64,000 nt of DNA from Clostridia bacterium (GCA_017470145.1 JAFUFB010000003.1:186001-250000), one strand, 5' to 3'. Positions 46,328 to 56,275 are shown, counted from the first letter of the stretch. The notes: generated from the sequence alone by a model not told the origin. Numbers and translations: made by a program.

Positions 46328-48550
46328 ATGAGCACGAAACAATTGTTATTTCACCAGCCCGCGGATGAGCGGGTATGGACGCAGGCCTTGCCCCTGGGGA
46401 ATGGTTCCCTGGGGGCTATGGTCTATGGCGGAATTTCCGCGGAGCATTTCCAGATCAATCAGGAATCTGTCTGGTCCAAAGGGTTTCAGAATCGCGTAAA
46501 CCCCGAAGGAAAAACCCATCTGGAGAAGATCAGGAAGCTGCTTTTTCAGGGAGAGGCGGTGGAGGCAGAGCAGGAGGTCTATGAACATCTGCTGAATCCC
46601 GCGGTGGAATTAGGGCATTATGAACCCCTCTGCGATCTACGGATCTGCTACGATCGTCGGATTCCGCCTGTCAGCGAGCGGTTCCATCCAATCCCCATCG
46701 AATATAGCCATTATTCGCGGACGCTGGATCTGGAAACTGCCCTCTATCGCTGCGAGTTTGAACAGGCGGGAAGGCATTATCAGCGGGAAGCTCTGATTTC
46801 CTATCCGGATCAGACGCTGGCGATTCAGCTGACAGCGGATGCACCCATGAGTCTCCGGTTGGAATTGGGCCGGGAAGGCGCCTGCGAGTCCGTGACAGCC
46901 GAGGGGAATGGGCTCATACTAAAGGGTCGGACGGCAGGCGTGGGCTTCGTCGCCCATGCCCAGGTGACCTGTGATGGGCAGGTGGAGGGCGCCGGAAATT
47001 ACCTCTTCGTAGAGAATGCCCGGAGAGTTCAGATCTATCTGGCGGGTCGCACGGATTTTTATGGAGAAAATCCCGCAACATGGTGCAGGGAACGAGTGCG
47101 ACAAGCCCTCCAGAAGGGATATGAAGCCCTGCGGCAGGAGCATGTTGAGGATTATCGTGGGTTGTTCGATCGGATGAATTTGACCCTGGAGGGAAATGAA
47201 GAAGTTCAGAAAGCGGAAACCTTCTTCCACTTTGGTAGATATTTGCTGATTGCCAGCAGCCGGCCAGGAAGCCTGCCGGCGAACCTACAGGGGCTATGGA
47301 ATCGGGATTTCAAGCCGCCCTGGAATTCAGGATATACCCTGAATATTAACCTGGAAATGAATTATTGGCTGGCGGAGGCGGCGAATCTTTCCGAATGTCA
47401 TCTGCCGCTGATGACCCATATCCATCGCATGATTCCCCATGGGCAGGATGTGGCTGCACGCCTCTATGGATGCCGGGGCGCAGTGGCCTTCCACAATACG
47501 GATATTTATGGGGACTGTGCCCCCTGCGAAAGTTGGATGCCCGCCTCTGCGTGGCCTATGGGGCTGGCCTGGCTGGCAACGCACATCATGGAACACTATC
47601 GCTATACGGAGGATCTGGAGTTCCTGCGGGAGCATTATGAGGATCTGCGGGAAGTCGCGCTATTCTTCGTGGATTTTCTGGTGGAAACGCCGGATGGAAC
47701 CCTGGTCACCTGCCCTTCCTCCTCCCCGGAAAACACCTATGTTCTGCCCAATGGGCAGAAAGGGACGATTTGCTACGGGCCGGCCATGGACAGCCAGATC
47801 CTGCGGGAGATATGGGGCGGAATGGTCGAAGCTTCCGCCGCCCTGGGGAAGGAATCCGACCCGCTGATCCGGAGGATTCAGGAACGGATGCCTATGCTGG
47901 CGCGGGATCAAATCGGTGGGCATGGTCAGCTGCTGGAATGGCCAGAGGAATGGGGAGAGGAGGAGCCGGGACATCGGCATATCTCCCACCTTTTCGGCCT
48001 CTATCCGGGAAAAACCATCAGCCGCGCCAGAACGCCGCGTTTGGCGGAGGCTGCCAGGGTGACCTTGCGTGACCGGCTGGCCGGCGGCGGGGGACAGACG
48101 GGATGGTCCCGGGGATGGCTGATCAACCTTTGGGCCCGGCTCGGAAACGGGCAGGAAGCCTGGAACAACCTGGCCACCCTGCTGCGGGAGCAGACAGCGG
48201 AGAATCTGTTCGATCTGCATCCCCCTCTGTCGCCCGCCATGCCGACCGTGTTCCAGATCGATGGCAATTTTGGCGGGGCATCTGGGATGCTGGAAATGCT
48301 GGTGCAGAGCCAGGAGGGGAGCGTTCAGTTGCTGCCAGCCCTTCCGAAGGAATGGAAAAGTGGCTCTCTTCGGGGCGTAAGGGCGAGAGGAAACCTGACG
48401 ATCGACCTGTCGTGGCAGGATGGCCAGGTGACCGCCTGGGAGATTCGATCCCCAGAGGTTAAACGGGTGAAGGTGGAAATGAACGGAGAGGTTCAGGAAT
48501 GGACGGTAGGCCCTCAGGGGAAAATGAGTAAAATAATCAATGAGGAATGA
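46328..48550 (+). CDS. GH95-family hydrolase (alpha-L-fucosidase or alpha-L-galactosidase)
   Basis: A 740-residue cytoplasmic protein. The N-terminal beta-sandwich begins with the family start PADERVWTQALPLGNGSLGA. The barrel has LQGLWNRDFKPPWNSGYTLN, CPSSSPENTYV and EEPGHRHISHLFGLYPG, which together carry the Glu/Asn/Asp active-site set of GH95. A C-terminal beta-sandwich ends the protein. Known GH95 members cleave alpha-1,2-L-fucose or, in pectin RG-II, alpha-L-galactose. I chose ATG at 46328; the upstream region holds the LacI remnant and no ribosome site supports the longer reading. A bidirectional terminator follows. Confidence 0.93.
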   Translation: MSTKQLLFHQPADERVWTQALPLGNGSLGAMVYGGISAEHFQINQESVWSKGFQNRVNPEGKTHLEKIRKLLFQGEAVEAEQEVYEHLLNPAVELGHYEPLCDLRICYDRRIPPVSERFHPIPIEYSHYSRTLDLETALYRCEFEQAGRHYQREALISYPDQTLAIQLTADAPMSLRLELGREGACESVTAEGNGLILKGRTAGVGFVAHAQVTCDGQVEGAGNYLFVENARRVQIYLAGRTDFYGENPATWCRERVRQALQKGYEALRQEHVEDYRGLFDRMNLTLEGNEEVQKAETFFHFGRYLLIASSRPGSLPANLQGLWNRDFKPPWNSGYTLNINLEMNYWLAEAANLSECHLPLMTHIHRMIPHGQDVAARLYGCRGAVAFHNTDIYGDCAPCESWMPASAWPMGLAWLATHIMEHYRYTEDLEFLREHYEDLREVALFFVDFLVETPDGTLVTCPSSSPENTYVLPNGQKGTICYGPAMDSQILREIWGGMVEASAALGKESDPLIRRIQERMPMLARDQIGGHGQLLEWPEEWGEEEPGHRHISHLFGLYPGKTISRARTPRLAEAARVTLRDRLAGGGGQTGWSRGWLINLWARLGNGQEAWNNLATLLREQTAENLFDLHPPLSPAMPTVFQIDGNFGGASGMLEMLVQSQEGSVQLLPALPKEWKSGSLRGVRARGNLTIDLSWQDGQVTAWEIRSPEVKRVKVEMNGEVQEWTVGPQGKMSKIINEE

Positions 48551-48570
48551 TCTGTTCGATCATTCAAAAA

Positions 48571-48617
48571 AGGCTGCTCTTTCGAGCAGCCTAAGGGGGG
48601 ATTTCCCCCCTTTTTTT
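48571..48617. terminator. Double hairpin terminator between convergent genes
   Basis: AGGCTGCTC/GAGCAGCCT (48571-48592) is followed by GGGGGG-ATTT-CCCCCC and TTTTTTT (48595-48617). Preceded by AAAAAA, it can end transcription from both sides: GH95 on the plus strand and the reversed GH3 on the minus strand. Confidence 0.9.
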
Positions 48618-48636
48618 CGAATATTGTTGGTTTGCC

Positions 48637-51255
48637 TTATTTCTCCTGAGCGAAGGTAATGCACTTCCCGGGCACCTGGGCGCCATAGGGCTGATTCGCG
48701 TAGAGGTGGGTGCGCAGCATCAAGGTCAAAATGTTCCGGGCATTGCGCTCCAGGTGGGCCCGGGTAATCACTCCCTGGGCCAACCCTTCCAGAATGCGGT
48801 CAAAATCCGCTTTTTCGCCGGGCTCCACCAGGTCATTCTGGGCCTTTACGCAGAGGGCCGCGTCAGATTTATCGTACTTCACTTCCGCCGACGCCGCCAG
48901 ATGCTTGCTCAGGTCGCTGGTGGTGAGCCAGTCAGTCATTACCATACCCCGGAATCCCCATTCATCCCGCAGCAGATGGGTCACAGAGTCCACATTGTTG
49001 GCGGAATGGACGCCGTTCACCAGGTTATAGGATGTCATCAGGGACATGGGCTGGGATTCTTCCACAGCGATCTGGAAGTTCCGGGCATAGATTTCCCGAA
49101 TCGCCCGCTCGGAGATATGGGAATTGGTAAACATCCGATTGTCTTCCTGATTATTAGCCAGGAAGTGCTTAATCGTCGTGCCGTATCCGGGGTGCCGTTG
49201 CACGCCCTCCGTATCAGCGGCGGCGCATTTTCCCGCCAGCAGGGGATCCTCGGAATAGTATTCGAAGTTTCTTCCGCACAGGGGGTTCCGATGGATGTTC
49301 ATGCCCGGCGCCAGCCAAAGCGTCGCGCCAAATTCCTCCATCTCTGATCCCACCAGGTCACCCATCTCAGCGATTAGATCCAGATCCCAGGAGGAGGCCA
49401 GATTCAACGCGATGGGAATGGCAGTCAGGTACTGATAATGCCGGATGCCCTCGGCCTTCTCGTTGCCCCCAAAGGTCATCCCGCCCAGACCGATGGCGGT
49501 ACCGTCCGCCTGTTCAATATATTCTGGCGTCAGCCGCAGCCCCGCCGGGCCGTCGCACAGCTCCATCTGCTTCAGGCCATATTTATCCTCCAGCTTGCCG
49601 GTGGTTTCTCCCGCCGCGCCGGGCAGCGTCTTGGCCGCGGAGCCCAGTACGCTGGCGAAACCTACGTTGTCCACTGAATTGCCCACCATCAGATAGGCCA
49701 GCTCCTCCTCTGTCAGCTGGGCGATAAATTCATCCAGGGTGGCCTGCCCCTCCGCCACCTCCTGGAAGGGGATTACCCGGTCCGGCTTCTTTGTCAGCGC
49801 CTCAGCTAGCGGCGGATATTCTGCTACGGTAGAAGCAATGACCGCGGAATCCAGCGTCAGCTTGATCGCGGTAGCAATCTGCTCCGCATCCCCGGGCAGA
49901 ATCCTGCTCTCCTGGGGCGGCGTGATTTCCTGCAGAGACGTATCGGGATCCTGGAACAGGGGCCGCACCTGATTTACCGTCACGCTTTGGGGCAGCTGAA
50001 TCACCGCTGCCACCTTAGTGTTCCGGGAGCTATCGCCCACCCGCAGGAGGTAATCTCCGCTTTCCAGCACCCAGGCGGATTCAGCCTGGCTGAAGCTGGC
50101 CAGGGACGCCGCCTGAATGCGAATCTTCAACAACTCCTCCTCGCCGGGGGCCAGCACCCGGGTTTTTGCAAAGCCCCGCAACTCCTGCCAGGGCTTGGGA
50201 AGCTCCTTCTGAGGGGCGGACACGTACACCTGCACCACCTCGCGGCCTGCGTATTCCTTCCCCATATTACGAACCAAAACCTGTGCCAGGATGTCACTCC
50301 CCTCCAGGGAGACATCCTGGGTCTGGATTTCGAAATCGGTATAGCTCCGGCCAAAGCCGAATTCGTAGGCCGGCTTTACCTGGAAGGTATCAAAGTAACG
50401 ATATCCCACATAGACGCCTTCCGTATAATATTCATCGCTGACGTCCCCGTCGTTGTGGCTGAAGCCGGCGGAGGAGGGATAATCCCCATAATTCTCTGCC
50501 CAGGTGTCCGTCAGCTTGCCGGAGGGAATCGCCTTTCCGGTCAATAGATCCGCCACCGCCAGGCCGGTCGTGTTCCCCATCTGGCCGATGAGCACCAGGG
50601 CGTTGATGCCAGCAATCTGCCGCAGAGGCTTGGTGTCGATGACTCCGCCGACGTTCAGCAGCACGATCGTCCGAGCGTATTTTTCCGCCAGGAAGCGAAG
50701 AGCCGCAACCTCCGCATCGGACAGTTCATAATCTCCGGGCTCCGCGCTGCGATCCTTGCCTTCCCCGCTGTTCCGAGCCAGCACGAAAACCGCCGTATCG
50801 GTGTCGGAGGCCTGCACATCCTCTTCCGTGATCTCCGCCAGGGCTTTCGGCGTCAGAGGATTGAGCATCATCATGGTATGGGCGGCTTCCGGCGGCTGTC
50901 CCGCCGCGATGGCTGCATCAATGGCCGCCTGTTCATAGGCCTGTTTCTCCGCCGTGGCCGCCTGTTCCTGCCGGTCCAGCCAGGAGCCAGTGGTCACCTG
51001 GAAGCCCTCCCGCCGGAGGCCCTCTTCGATGTTGATGGTCTCCCTTACATATACGTCGCCGGAGCCTGTGCCGCCCTTCACCGTTGCCCGGGCGCCATTG
51101 CCATACAGCGCAATATTTCCCTTTTCCTTCAGCGGCAGCGTGCCGTCATTCTCCAGCAGAACCATGCAGTCGCCCGCGATAGCCCGAACCCGGGCCTGGT
51201 TTTTCGTCTCCCGCTCCGTAATTTCAGGGGAAGTAGGTGCTAAAAACTTGGACAT
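48637..51255 (-). CDS. GH3 beta-glucosidase with reversed domain order
   Basis: An 872-residue GH3 enzyme in which the usual C-terminal part comes first. Residues about 1-290 are the (alpha/beta)6 sandwich (DCMVLLENDGTLPLKEKGN, LLNVGGVIDTKPLRQI), 300-410 a Fn3-like domain (EYAGREVVQVYVSAPQKELP), and about 510-850 the catalytic barrel with LCDGPAGLRL, IKHFLANNQEDNR and the nucleophile Asp in VMTDWLTTSDLS. This permuted order is known in some rumen beta-glucosidases. No signal peptide. ATG at 51255 follows AAGGAGGAACAG. It is divergent from the lacI gene and shares its operator region, so the same regulator probably controls it. Confidence 0.92.
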   Translation of the reverse strand: MSKFLAPTSPEITERETKNQARVRAIAGDCMVLLENDGTLPLKEKGNIALYGNGARATVKGGTGSGDVYVRETINIEEGLRREGFQVTTGSWLDRQEQAATAEKQAYEQAAIDAAIAAGQPPEAAHTMMMLNPLTPKALAEITEEDVQASDTDTAVFVLARNSGEGKDRSAEPGDYELSDAEVAALRFLAEKYARTIVLLNVGGVIDTKPLRQIAGINALVLIGQMGNTTGLAVADLLTGKAIPSGKLTDTWAENYGDYPSSAGFSHNDGDVSDEYYTEGVYVGYRYFDTFQVKPAYEFGFGRSYTDFEIQTQDVSLEGSDILAQVLVRNMGKEYAGREVVQVYVSAPQKELPKPWQELRGFAKTRVLAPGEEELLKIRIQAASLASFSQAESAWVLESGDYLLRVGDSSRNTKVAAVIQLPQSVTVNQVRPLFQDPDTSLQEITPPQESRILPGDAEQIATAIKLTLDSAVIASTVAEYPPLAEALTKKPDRVIPFQEVAEGQATLDEFIAQLTEEELAYLMVGNSVDNVGFASVLGSAAKTLPGAAGETTGKLEDKYGLKQMELCDGPAGLRLTPEYIEQADGTAIGLGGMTFGGNEKAEGIRHYQYLTAIPIALNLASSWDLDLIAEMGDLVGSEMEEFGATLWLAPGMNIHRNPLCGRNFEYYSEDPLLAGKCAAADTEGVQRHPGYGTTIKHFLANNQEDNRMFTNSHISERAIREIYARNFQIAVEESQPMSLMTSYNLVNGVHSANNVDSVTHLLRDEWGFRGMVMTDWLTTSDLSKHLAASAEVKYDKSDAALCVKAQNDLVEPGEKADFDRILEGLAQGVITRAHLERNARNILTLMLRTHLYANQPYGAQVPGKCITFAQEK

Positions 51256-51384
51256 CTGTTCCTCCTTCATCCGTGTTAAAATTGCTTATTCTTTTTTCGC
51301 CCGGCTTTCAGGGGCATTCCGAAGAATGCCTTCTTCCGAGCCACCGGGAGAATATCTCCCTACACAAAGTCAGAATACCAAATG

Positions 51385-51446
51385 CATAACTAAATTTGAA
51401 TGAAAAATTTAGTCCCTATTGACTAAATTTACTAAATCTGTAAAAT
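51385..51446. promoter_or_regulatory. Divergent promoters with LacI-type operators
   Basis: ATTTACTAAAT (51427-51437) lies exactly between TTGACT (51419-51424) and TAAAAT (51441-51446), the lacI promoter with a 16-bp spacer. A half-degenerate copy, ATTTAGTCCCT, has its centre 20 bp upstream (51412), and a third imperfect copy is centred near 51390. On the minus strand TTCAAA, 17 bp and TATTCT form a possible promoter for the GH3 gene across the same sites. The layout implies autorepression and repression of the hydrolase. Confidence 0.78.
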
Positions 51447-51469
51447 GAAAAGCACAGGGAGGGATTCCT

Positions 51470-52489
51470 ATGAATTCGATTACAGCAAAAGAGCTGGCGG
51501 CACGGCTTCATCTTTCTGAGTCCGCCGTGTCCTTGGCGCTGAATGACAAGCCCGGCGTCAGCCGGGAAACCCGCCGCAGGGTGCTGGAGGCTGCCCAGGA
51601 ATATGGATACGATTTTTCCCGGAAGGCCGTCGCCCGGGATCAGAAGAAGGGCACCGTCTGCTTCGCGGTTTATCGGAAAAGCGGCGCGGTCGTAGGAGAT
51701 ACCCCCTTTTTCTCCGAGCTGACAGATGGGATCTCCATCCATTGCCGCCGGGAAGGGTATGAATGCGTCATTCGATATCTATACGAAGGAGAGGACTTGA
51801 GCGATCAAATCTATGAACTGCGCGCGGCTGCCTTCGCGGGGATCATTGTCCTGGCCACGGAGATGGAGGAGCAGACCCTTTCCTTGTTTGACCGGGTGGA
51901 GATTCCCCTGGTTTTTCTGGACGCCTATTTCGAGCGGTCGGAGTTTAACTTCATTCTGATCAATAACTCCCAGGGGGCTTATCAGGCCACAAAATACCTG
52001 ATTCGAAAATGCAGAACCCAGCCGGGCTATCTGCGTTCCTCCTACTGGATCAGCAATTTTGACGCCCGGGCGGATGGGTTTTATAAGGCCATTCGGGAGG
52101 CGGGCATGTCCACCTCTCATTCCCTGGTGCATCGCCTGGCCCCCTCTCAGGAGGGTGCTTACGCGGATATGAAGGAGCTGTTGAAAACAGAAAAGCCCGC
52201 AAAATGCTACTTTGCGGACAATGATTTGATCGCCATTGGCGCGATACAGGCCCTGAAGGAAGCGGGCTTCCGCATCCCGGAGGATGTCTCCATCGTCGGC
52301 TTTGACGATATCTCCGCCGCGGAATATGTCAGCCCACCCCTAACCACCATGGAGGTGCCCAAAACCTATTTGGGCGAGGTGGCGGTGGAACGGGTGGTAC
52401 AGATGATCGAAGGCCGCAGCCTCCAGCCGGTGAAGGTGGAAATATTTACTCGGCTCATCCCCCGCAAAAGCGTCGCCTGCGCGAAATAA
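51470..52489 (+). CDS. LacI-family transcriptional regulator
   Basis: A 339-residue repressor. Residues 1-50 are the HTH and hinge: [20 protein letters not shown] and [20 protein letters not shown]. The remainder is a sugar-binding periplasmic fold; an effector site includes [20 protein letters not shown] and [27 protein letters not shown] precedes ATG. Operator copies in its own promoter and before the isomerase-transketolase-kinase operon make it the likely master switch for the sugar block. The [13 protein letters not shown] recognition helix is unusual only in Ser/Ala content. A strong terminator follows. Confidence 0.95.
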   Translation: MNSITAKELAARLHLSESAVSLALNDKPGVSRETRRRVLEAAQEYGYDFSRKAVARDQKKGTVCFAVYRKSGAVVGDTPFFSELTDGISIHCRREGYECVIRYLYEGEDLSDQIYELRAAAFAGIIVLATEMEEQTLSLFDRVEIPLVFLDAYFERSEFNFILINNSQGAYQATKYLIRKCRTQPGYLRSSYWISNFDARADGFYKAIREAGMSTSHSLVHRLAPSQEGAYADMKELLKTEKPAKCYFADNDLIAIGAIQALKEAGFRIPEDVSIVGFDDISAAEYVSPPLTTMEVPKTYLGEVAVERVVQMIEGRSLQPVKVEIFTRLIPRKSVACAK

Positions 52490-52553
52490 GCCTACCACTT
52501 CGGAGATGGCGGGATATTCCGCAATGGCAGTAAGGCACTAAACTTAACAAGGA

Positions 52554-52593
52554 CGCTGGAAGCATAGGAATCTCAATGCTTCCAGCGCTTTTT
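52554..52593 (+). terminator. Terminator of the lacI gene
   Basis: CGCTGGAAGCAT and ATGCTTCCAGCG form a perfect 12-bp stem followed by CTTTTTC. Confidence 0.92.
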
Positions 52594-52626
52594 CGTTCGG
52601 AAAATTGTAACAGTTCTGCGAAAGGG

Positions 52627-52689
52627 TTGACAGGCGGGGATGGGGAGTGTATGATGCACATGAACTGTATTAAATGTGATAGTACAGTT
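52627..52689 (+). promoter_or_regulatory. Promoter and inverted-repeat operator of the GntR/ABC operon
   Basis: TTGACA (52627-52632), 17-bp spacer, TATGAT (52650-52655). Just downstream AACTGTA (52663-52669) and TACAGTT (52683-52689) are inverted repeats 13 bp apart, a natural site for autorepression by the GntR protein encoded first. Confidence 0.78.
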
Positions 52690-52762
52690 GAGACAAACTC
52701 AAAACGCGCGCGAAATGATTCAGGGAAACGACATAGGACGAAGGGGAAAGGAGCGATGGACC

Positions 52763-53131
52763 TTGTTTGTGATCGATCCGCGGAGCAAGGCGCCCATCTA
52801 TGAGCAGCTGCGAGATCAGCTGCGGTGGCAGATCACCATGGGGTTTCTGGCACCGGAGGAGCCGCTGCCCTCGGTTCGCAAGCTGAGCGGGGAATTGGGC
52901 ATCAATCCCAACACCATTCAGAAAGCCTACCGGGAGATGGAGCAGGAGGGGCTGATCTATTCCCAGCCGGGGCGGGGGAGCTTCGTGACCCCGGCCACGG
53001 GGGAACAGCGCCAGAAGCAGCAGGACAGCCAGATGGCCCTGCTGGAGAAGGAGATTCGGAAGGCGAAGGAAATGGGGATTTCCCGGGAGCAGGTAGAAGG
53101 CTTGACCCAGGAGATTTTTGAGAAGGGATGA
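52763..53131 (+). CDS. YtrA-subfamily GntR regulator
   Basis: A 122-residue regulator. The winged helix is complete: DPRSKAPIYEQLRDQLRWQI, LPSVRKLSGELGINPNTIQK and the wing SQPGRGSFVT. The short C-terminal helical tail is typical of the YtrA branch, which controls adjacent ABC transporter genes and often responds to cell-envelope stress. I chose TTG at 52763, with AAAGGAG nine bases upstream; GTG at 52769 is an alternative. The ATG at 52676 reading lies in the operator and is not supported. It is followed 144 bp later by its ABC transporter. Confidence 0.88.
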   Translation: MFVIDPRSKAPIYEQLRDQLRWQITMGFLAPEEPLPSVRKLSGELGINPNTIQKAYREMEQEGLIYSQPGRGSFVTPATGEQRQKQQDSQMALLEKEIRKAKEMGISREQVEGLTQEIFEKG

Positions 53132-53275
53132 AACATTTTCCGCCCGAAATGAGTCTAATTGATTGAGGATGGGAAAACCTTGGAGGCAGGTAACCAAAGC
53201 GGGCTGCTTTGGGGATGATTTGAAGCGAGCTGCTTCTAAGGGAGTACAGAAGGATTTTAGAAGGGAGCAATACCC

Positions 53276-54160
53276 ATGCTGAAAACGGTGGAGATTGACA
53301 AGAGCTTCGGCAGAAGGCAGGTGCTGGAAGGGATCAGCCTGGAGCTGGAGGGAGGACATATCTTCGGGCTGCTGGGAACCAACGGCGCGGGGAAATCCAC
53401 TCTGCTGCGGATTATCTCCGGCATTTTGCAGGCGGACCGGGGGGAGGTATATCTGGGGGATCAAAGCGTTTTTGAAAACCCGGCGGCGAAGGCGGAAATA
53501 TGCTATTTGAGCGACGATCCCACCTTCCTGCACGCCTCCACCATCCAGGAGATGGGGGCCTTCCAGCGGGCCTGGTATCCCACCCACGACCCGGAGCGGC
53601 TGAAGGAGCTGTGCAAGCGGTTCGATCTGCCCATGGAGGAGAAGATCAGCGGCTTTTCCAAGGGCACCCAGAAGCGGGTGCAGGTCTGCCTGGCCCTGGC
53701 TCGGCGGCCCCAGGCGCTGCTGTGCGACGAGACCTTCGACGGGCTGGACCCGGTGATGCGGGAAGCCTTTCGGAAGACCATCAGCGAGGAAACCTGGGAC
53801 CGGGGGATGATGACCATCCTGGCGGGGCATAACCAGCAGGAGATGGAGGATATCTGCGACAGCGTGGGCTTCCTGCATCAGGGGCGGCTGACCACCGTGG
53901 GGGATATGGAATCCGTGGTCAGTGGCATCTTCCGGGTCCAGTTCGCCACGGCGGAGCCCATCCCGGAGGAGGAGTTGCAGGCACTGCATCCCCTGCGGAG
54001 CCAGCGGCAGGGTCGACTGTGCGTCGTGACCCTGCGGGGAGATCAGGAAACCGCCCTGCGGAAGATTGCTACCTTCGGGCCGGAATTCTGCGAGGCCCTT
54101 CCCCTGACGCTGGAGGAGGTATTCATTCTGGAAATGGAGGAACAGGGATATGCGCAATAA
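53276..54160 (+). CDS. ABC transporter ATP-binding protein (YtrB-like)
   Basis: A 294-residue ATPase: Walker A GTNGAGKSTLL, signature FSKGTQKRVQ (a variant of LSGGQ common in this subfamily), Walker B ALLCDETFDGLDP and switch His in ILAGHNQQEM. It overlaps the next gene by 11 bp and partners it. Envelope-stress or peptide-resistance roles are known for related operons, but the substrate is unknown here. Confidence 0.92.
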   Translation: MLKTVEIDKSFGRRQVLEGISLELEGGHIFGLLGTNGAGKSTLLRIISGILQADRGEVYLGDQSVFENPAAKAEICYLSDDPTFLHASTIQEMGAFQRAWYPTHDPERLKELCKRFDLPMEEKISGFSKGTQKRVQVCLALARRPQALLCDETFDGLDPVMREAFRKTISEETWDRGMMTILAGHNQQEMEDICDSVGFLHQGRLTTVGDMESVVSGIFRVQFATAEPIPEEELQALHPLRSQRQGRLCVVTLRGDQETALRKIATFGPEFCEALPLTLEEVFILEMEEQGYAQ

Positions 54161-56243
54161 GAACACACAGGCGTCCCCCTTCCGGTGGATGCTGAAAAGA
54201 TATTTCTTCCTGTTCGTGGTGGTAGCGGTGATTTGCTTCGCTCTGTTCCCCATGCAGGGGATGATGCGGATTCTTTCCACCTCCCAGTCCCTATCTCGGA
54301 TGACGGAGCCGATGGAGAGGACACAGAGGGAATATTACACCCGGCAGCTGAGCCAGGACTTTATCTATTCTCCCCTGAACCTGGAGGTGCTGTGCCTGCT
54401 TTTTGGCGGCATGGGATATGTGACGGCTATGGTGCTGTTTCGACATTTGTTCTCCCGGAAGCAGGGGATGATGATCGCCAGCCTGCCCATGACCCGGGGA
54501 AAGGGATTCCTGCTGCGGCTGGGAGTTTATGGGGTCTGGTGCGTGGCGCCCATGGTGCTGTGCATGGCCATAAATCCCCTGGCGGTATGGGTCAAGGGCC
54601 TGGGGGAATATTTCAGCCTGACGGCCTATCTGCGCCGGGCAGGGCTGAGCCTGCTGATCAATCTGTACGGCTTCGCCCTGGGGACCTTGAGCGCTACCCT
54701 GTTCGGCACCATCTGGTCCGCGGCCCTGGGGAGCCTGCTGATGGCGGGATCGGTGGAAGTGGCCTTGATGATCTGGATTCGCTTCGCCGCCACCTATCTG
54801 CATTCCCTGTTCGTGGACCAGGCGATTCGGTCCATGCTGACTTTTTCCCCGATCTACAGCCTGTATAAGAGCTTCTATCAGCCTGGAGCTTACGGCCCCT
54901 GGCCGGGACTCGTGGCTGCGGTCATTTTCCTGGCCCTGGCTTTCCTGGCCTATCGCAAGGGCCGGCCGGAGCATGCGGGGCATACCCTGATCCAGAAGAA
55001 GCTGGAGCCCCTCCTGGTGGCCTGGGCGGCCGTGCTGGGCGGAACCGCCGGTGCCCTGGCGCTGGTGCTGTACTTGGGCAGGGAGATCATCCTGTATTTG
55101 GGGCTGATTTTAGGGACCCTGGCCCTGAGCCTGCTGGCCCGGATGCTGCTGGACCAGCGGATTGGCCTCCATTGGAAGCAATGGAAAATCCCGGCGGCGA
55201 CGACCCTGGTCATGATCTTGGCCTTGCTGGGGCTGCGGATGGACATCACCGGATTTGACCGCTACGCGCCGACGGTGGATCAGCTGGCCCAGGTGCGGGT
55301 CCGGCCCGGGTATGAATCCCAGCGGGAAATGCGCTTTGAGGATCCGAAGAGCCTGGCGGCCAGCCTGGGGTGGATCGGGCAGATGCGACAAGAGCTGCTG
55401 GCAGATAAGGAGAAGTACCCCTTCCAGCAATCCCTGCACCGGTCCGTGGAGGTGATCTTTGAGGATCAACAGGGCCGGGAGGTGCATCGGCAGTATATGT
55501 ACCTGGTGGATCAGGCGGCGGTGCTGCCCGAGCTGCGGATCATGGCGGAGAAGTATTCTCAGCAGCGGAGCGAGGAAATCCCTCTGGTAGGGAATGCCTA
55601 CTGCTATGGCTCCATTCCCACCTATGGACTGGACACCCAGGAATTCATGGACACCTTCGGCTTTTTCCGCAGCAATGACCGGTTTTCCTACCTGAACGTG
55701 AAGGAGGTTCGGGAAGCCCTGCGGCAGGATCTGCAGGCCCGTACCTTCGACACCCTGCAGGAGCCCACGCTGCTGAATCTTTACATGGAGGGGATGGACG
55801 AAGAAACCGGCGACTATCGCTATGATTACAGCGGATACAATGTTACCGCTGGGGATCAGCACCTGCTGGACTTGATCCTGGGGGAGGAGAAGGAAAAGTG
55901 GCTGGATTATGTCCGGGGTGGATTCGCGAAGAGCGAGAATCTGCGGGTTTTCCTGTGTGAATTTGAGGAGAAGGATACCAAATGGGAGCTGAAGTCCTAC
56001 CAGATGGCGGAGGATGAAAGCCAGGTTCAGGAATGGATGAGTCATGTGGACAGATGCGAGGAAGAAATCTTCTATCGGCCCCGGGATCAAAGATATCGGG
56101 TTCGGGTTTATTCCCTGAGCAATCTGCGGGACCAGGTGAGCTACGGCACGCTGGAGCTGGATCTGGAGGATCCGGAGGTGCTCAGCCATCTGCCGGAATG
56201 CGATGACGCCTGGGGAACCACTTACACCTATGTGAAGGAATAA
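54150..56243 (+). CDS. ABC-2-type membrane protein of the GntR operon
   Basis: A 697-residue protein. Residues about 1-370 hold eight or more membrane helices (for example YFFLFVVVAVICFALFPM, YGVWCVAPMVLCMAINPLAV, LVMILALLGL). A single large extracytoplasmic region, about 375-697, follows the last helix; it has no recognised fold and contains several charged and aromatic patches. This differs from shorter YtrC/D-type partners, which lack so large a soluble part. It is encoded right after the ATPase, so it should be the transporter's membrane component. Confidence 0.85.
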   Translation: MRNKNTQASPFRWMLKRYFFLFVVVAVICFALFPMQGMMRILSTSQSLSRMTEPMERTQREYYTRQLSQDFIYSPLNLEVLCLLFGGMGYVTAMVLFRHLFSRKQGMMIASLPMTRGKGFLLRLGVYGVWCVAPMVLCMAINPLAVWVKGLGEYFSLTAYLRRAGLSLLINLYGFALGTLSATLFGTIWSAALGSLLMAGSVEVALMIWIRFAATYLHSLFVDQAIRSMLTFSPIYSLYKSFYQPGAYGPWPGLVAAVIFLALAFLAYRKGRPEHAGHTLIQKKLEPLLVAWAAVLGGTAGALALVLYLGREIILYLGLILGTLALSLLARMLLDQRIGLHWKQWKIPAATTLVMILALLGLRMDITGFDRYAPTVDQLAQVRVRPGYESQREMRFEDPKSLAASLGWIGQMRQELLADKEKYPFQQSLHRSVEVIFEDQQGREVHRQYMYLVDQAAVLPELRIMAEKYSQQRSEEIPLVGNAYCYGSIPTYGLDTQEFMDTFGFFRSNDRFSYLNVKEVREALRQDLQARTFDTLQEPTLLNLYMEGMDEETGDYRYDYSGYNVTAGDQHLLDLILGEEKEKWLDYVRGGFAKSENLRVFLCEFEEKDTKWELKSYQMAEDESQVQEWMSHVDRCEEEIFYRPRDQRYRVRVYSLSNLRDQVSYGTLELDLEDPEVLSHLPECDDAWGTTYTYVKE

Positions 56244-56275
56244 AAGAATCAAACCATGGGAGAGGAGGAGCGAGC

